This document shows, piece by piece, positions 62,506-64,000 of a DNA stretch of 64,000 nt. Both the position numbers and the translations under genes were made by a program. Below the pieces are notes generated by a model that was not told the DNA's origin, made no database searches, and saw nothing but the letters and a program-made list of their open reading frames with translations. The DNA lies in contig JAKOGI010000421.1 of assembly GCA_029747015.1 (NCBI GenBank), positions 518,501-582,500 on the forward strand. The letters run 5' to 3'. How positions within the stretch are numbered: the first letter of the stretch is position 1; each line of letters starts with the position of its first letter. The stretch comes from Carnegiea gigantea. Its lineage: Eukaryota; Streptophyta; Magnoliopsida; Caryophyllales; Cactaceae.

Positions 62506-64000
62506 TGTCAGGCCCCCGAATCTGACCCGAATTTAAAAATTTTCCCCAGTTTGTACGGTGCTTCAAAAATCGTGACACAATAGGTAGGTCTGGTTGTGCT
62601 AAGTATTAGGGTTTTTAAATCGCGTGATTTGGATTTGTGTAGACCAAGTTATGGCCTAATTACTGAGCACTGCCAAAACTGGGTCTGCAAGTATAGTCGG
62701 TGGTTTTTGGAGTTTTTGACCTAACTTCTGTGAGATTTGGTAAAAACACTAAACATGAAAGTTTTAGTAGACAAAGGTATCTTTCTAAGTTGGGCTAGAA
62801 GTTAATTTTTAGAGGTCAGGAGTGAAAATTATGAGGTTGGAAACCTGGGCTAAATATCTGGACAAAATCTATCAAGTTGGGTCTCGGGCTGCTCCACCCT
62901 AAATTTTGGAAAAATCCCTAGGTTAGGATCGGTTGCCAAACATTGTGGGATTCGTTGGTGGGAGCCTCTAAATGTACCAGACCATCTCATTTTGGAATGG
63001 GGCCATTTGGAGGAGTGTAGTCCGAGTTTTAATAAAATTTCCCGGGACTGTCCTGTTGAAGGTAGTCACTGACATTGCTGAAAGAAATAGAAATATGACC
63101 TAGTTCGGTATAGAACTAGAGACGAACCCAAAACATAAGAAAGGTAAAGGACTACTTAAGGTTTCTGGATTAACTTAGAACACTAAAATTGGGTACCAGA
63201 AGAAAAAGTTATGGTCACTGGAATTTAGGGTACCAAATCTGTCCAGGTCTACTGCAAGGGATAGTACGGTTTAGTGTCCCAAATTGGTCTAAAAATAATG
63301 GAAAATATCCCGGGTCTAGAACTAGGCTAGAATCTGACCCTATGTTGAGGAGAAGCTAAGAACAAATTTTTGGTTGCTCAGGTGAAGCTCAGTGGGTTGT
63401 TGTAAGAGAATCGAGCTCGTTAGTTGAACGAAAATCAGGTAACAATCATGCCCTAACCCTTTCCCCGCGTTGCTAAAATCGTGAACTTTTTGGAACTTGA
63501 GTAAGAACTACCTGTTTTCTAATTTTTTAAGTTGAAGGGACAATGTTATGTGAACTGAAGGTGACCGCAAGATATAAATTGCATGTTATATTATGTTATG
63601 AAAGTTGCGACTTACCACGTTGTGTTGGAATTCCTGGTTTTTCCATTGTGATGAAATGGTTGGGAAAAATGATTGAATCTCAATGAAATTATCATGTTAA
63701 GTTGACCTCCAGTAAAGAGTAAGGAATTCATTAACTAAAAAGGGCTAAATTGGGTGAGTTGAATATGTTTGAGTTGATTGAAGGCCATAGCCTTCCCGGA
63801 GTAACAAGTGCATGCATGTGAGCAGCCACATGCTCGGCTAAGACTTGGGCCAGGATATCGGTAATCACCCCTGAAGGTGGTAGGTTAGGAAAAGGATAAG
63901 CGGTAACCGCTTGAGTAGCGGTAGGACATGAATGAGTTAAGTGGTTGCGCTATGCTAGAGCGCAAGCCATGAGACCCACTGGGGTCGCTCACCCAAGATT
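62506..64000 (+). mobile_element. Probable LTR start of another gypsy element, running off the window
   Basis: Opens TGTCAGGCCCCCGAAT, a form shared by many plant Ty3/gypsy LTRs, preceded by ATCAC as possible target duplication (62501-62505). The following 1.5 kb has no ORF and contains phrases such as 'CAAGTTATGGCC' and a 'GAGACCCACTGGGGTC' tail (63971-63986) as in Tekay/Del-type LTRs. The other end lies outside, so neither borders nor lineage can be verified. Confidence 0.4.

Overview
The window is plant nuclear DNA made entirely of repeats; I found no convincing cellular gene, rRNA or tRNA. The retrotransposon types (Ty3/gypsy Tat-like and Tekay/Del chromovirus, a gag-only gypsy family, Sirevirus-type Ty1/copia) and a caulimovirid-like endogenous pararetrovirus point to a flowering plant, probably a eudicot. 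The species cannot be named from the sequence alone.

The backbone is a satellite-like tandem array with a monomer of about 1.0-1.04 kb. About 18 kb of it survives in five blocks (2881-5360, 12959-13444, 25194-29408, 39434-48075, 59178-61678). Each monomer has an AT-rich half built from short variants of GATCACTAATTT and a more complex half with a recurring minus-strand reading frame. I could not assign this array to any repeat I know.

The array has been invaded repeatedly. From left to right: the 3' end and 3' LTR of a Tat-like gypsy element (1-2880); a scrambled insert holding pararetrovirus protease/RT/RNase H debris and a Tekay/Del LTR with the chromodomain end of pol, both on the minus strand (5361-12958); a tandem gag-only element with four LTRs and three internal regions inside one pair of 5-bp target-site duplications (13445-25193); Sirevirus-type element A (29409-39433, most of RT deleted); Sirevirus-type element B (48076-59177, RT present but frame broken); a 332-bp (AT)n tract (61679-62010); and the starts of one or two gypsy-like LTRs running off the right edge.

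The two Sirevirus-type elements share one layout: LTR, initiator-Met PBS, gag with two separated CCHC knuckles and a coiled coil, an in-frame stop, PR-IN-RT-RH, a large third ORF after pol, a duplicated polypurine motif, LTR. The third ORF carries a domain resembling the 'putative plant transposon protein' family rather than a recognisable envelope protein. Only the first gag of the gag-only tandem (15289-16791) is still an open full-length frame.

The points most worth following up are the undescribed ~1-kb satellite, the four-LTR gag-only concatemer with mosaic LTRs, the third ORF of the copia elements, the conserved gag/pol stop context, and the dense AACAGG motif in both copia elements. 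Boundaries of the three complete insertions rest on 5-bp duplications and on uninterrupted neighbouring monomers that act as natural empty sites.
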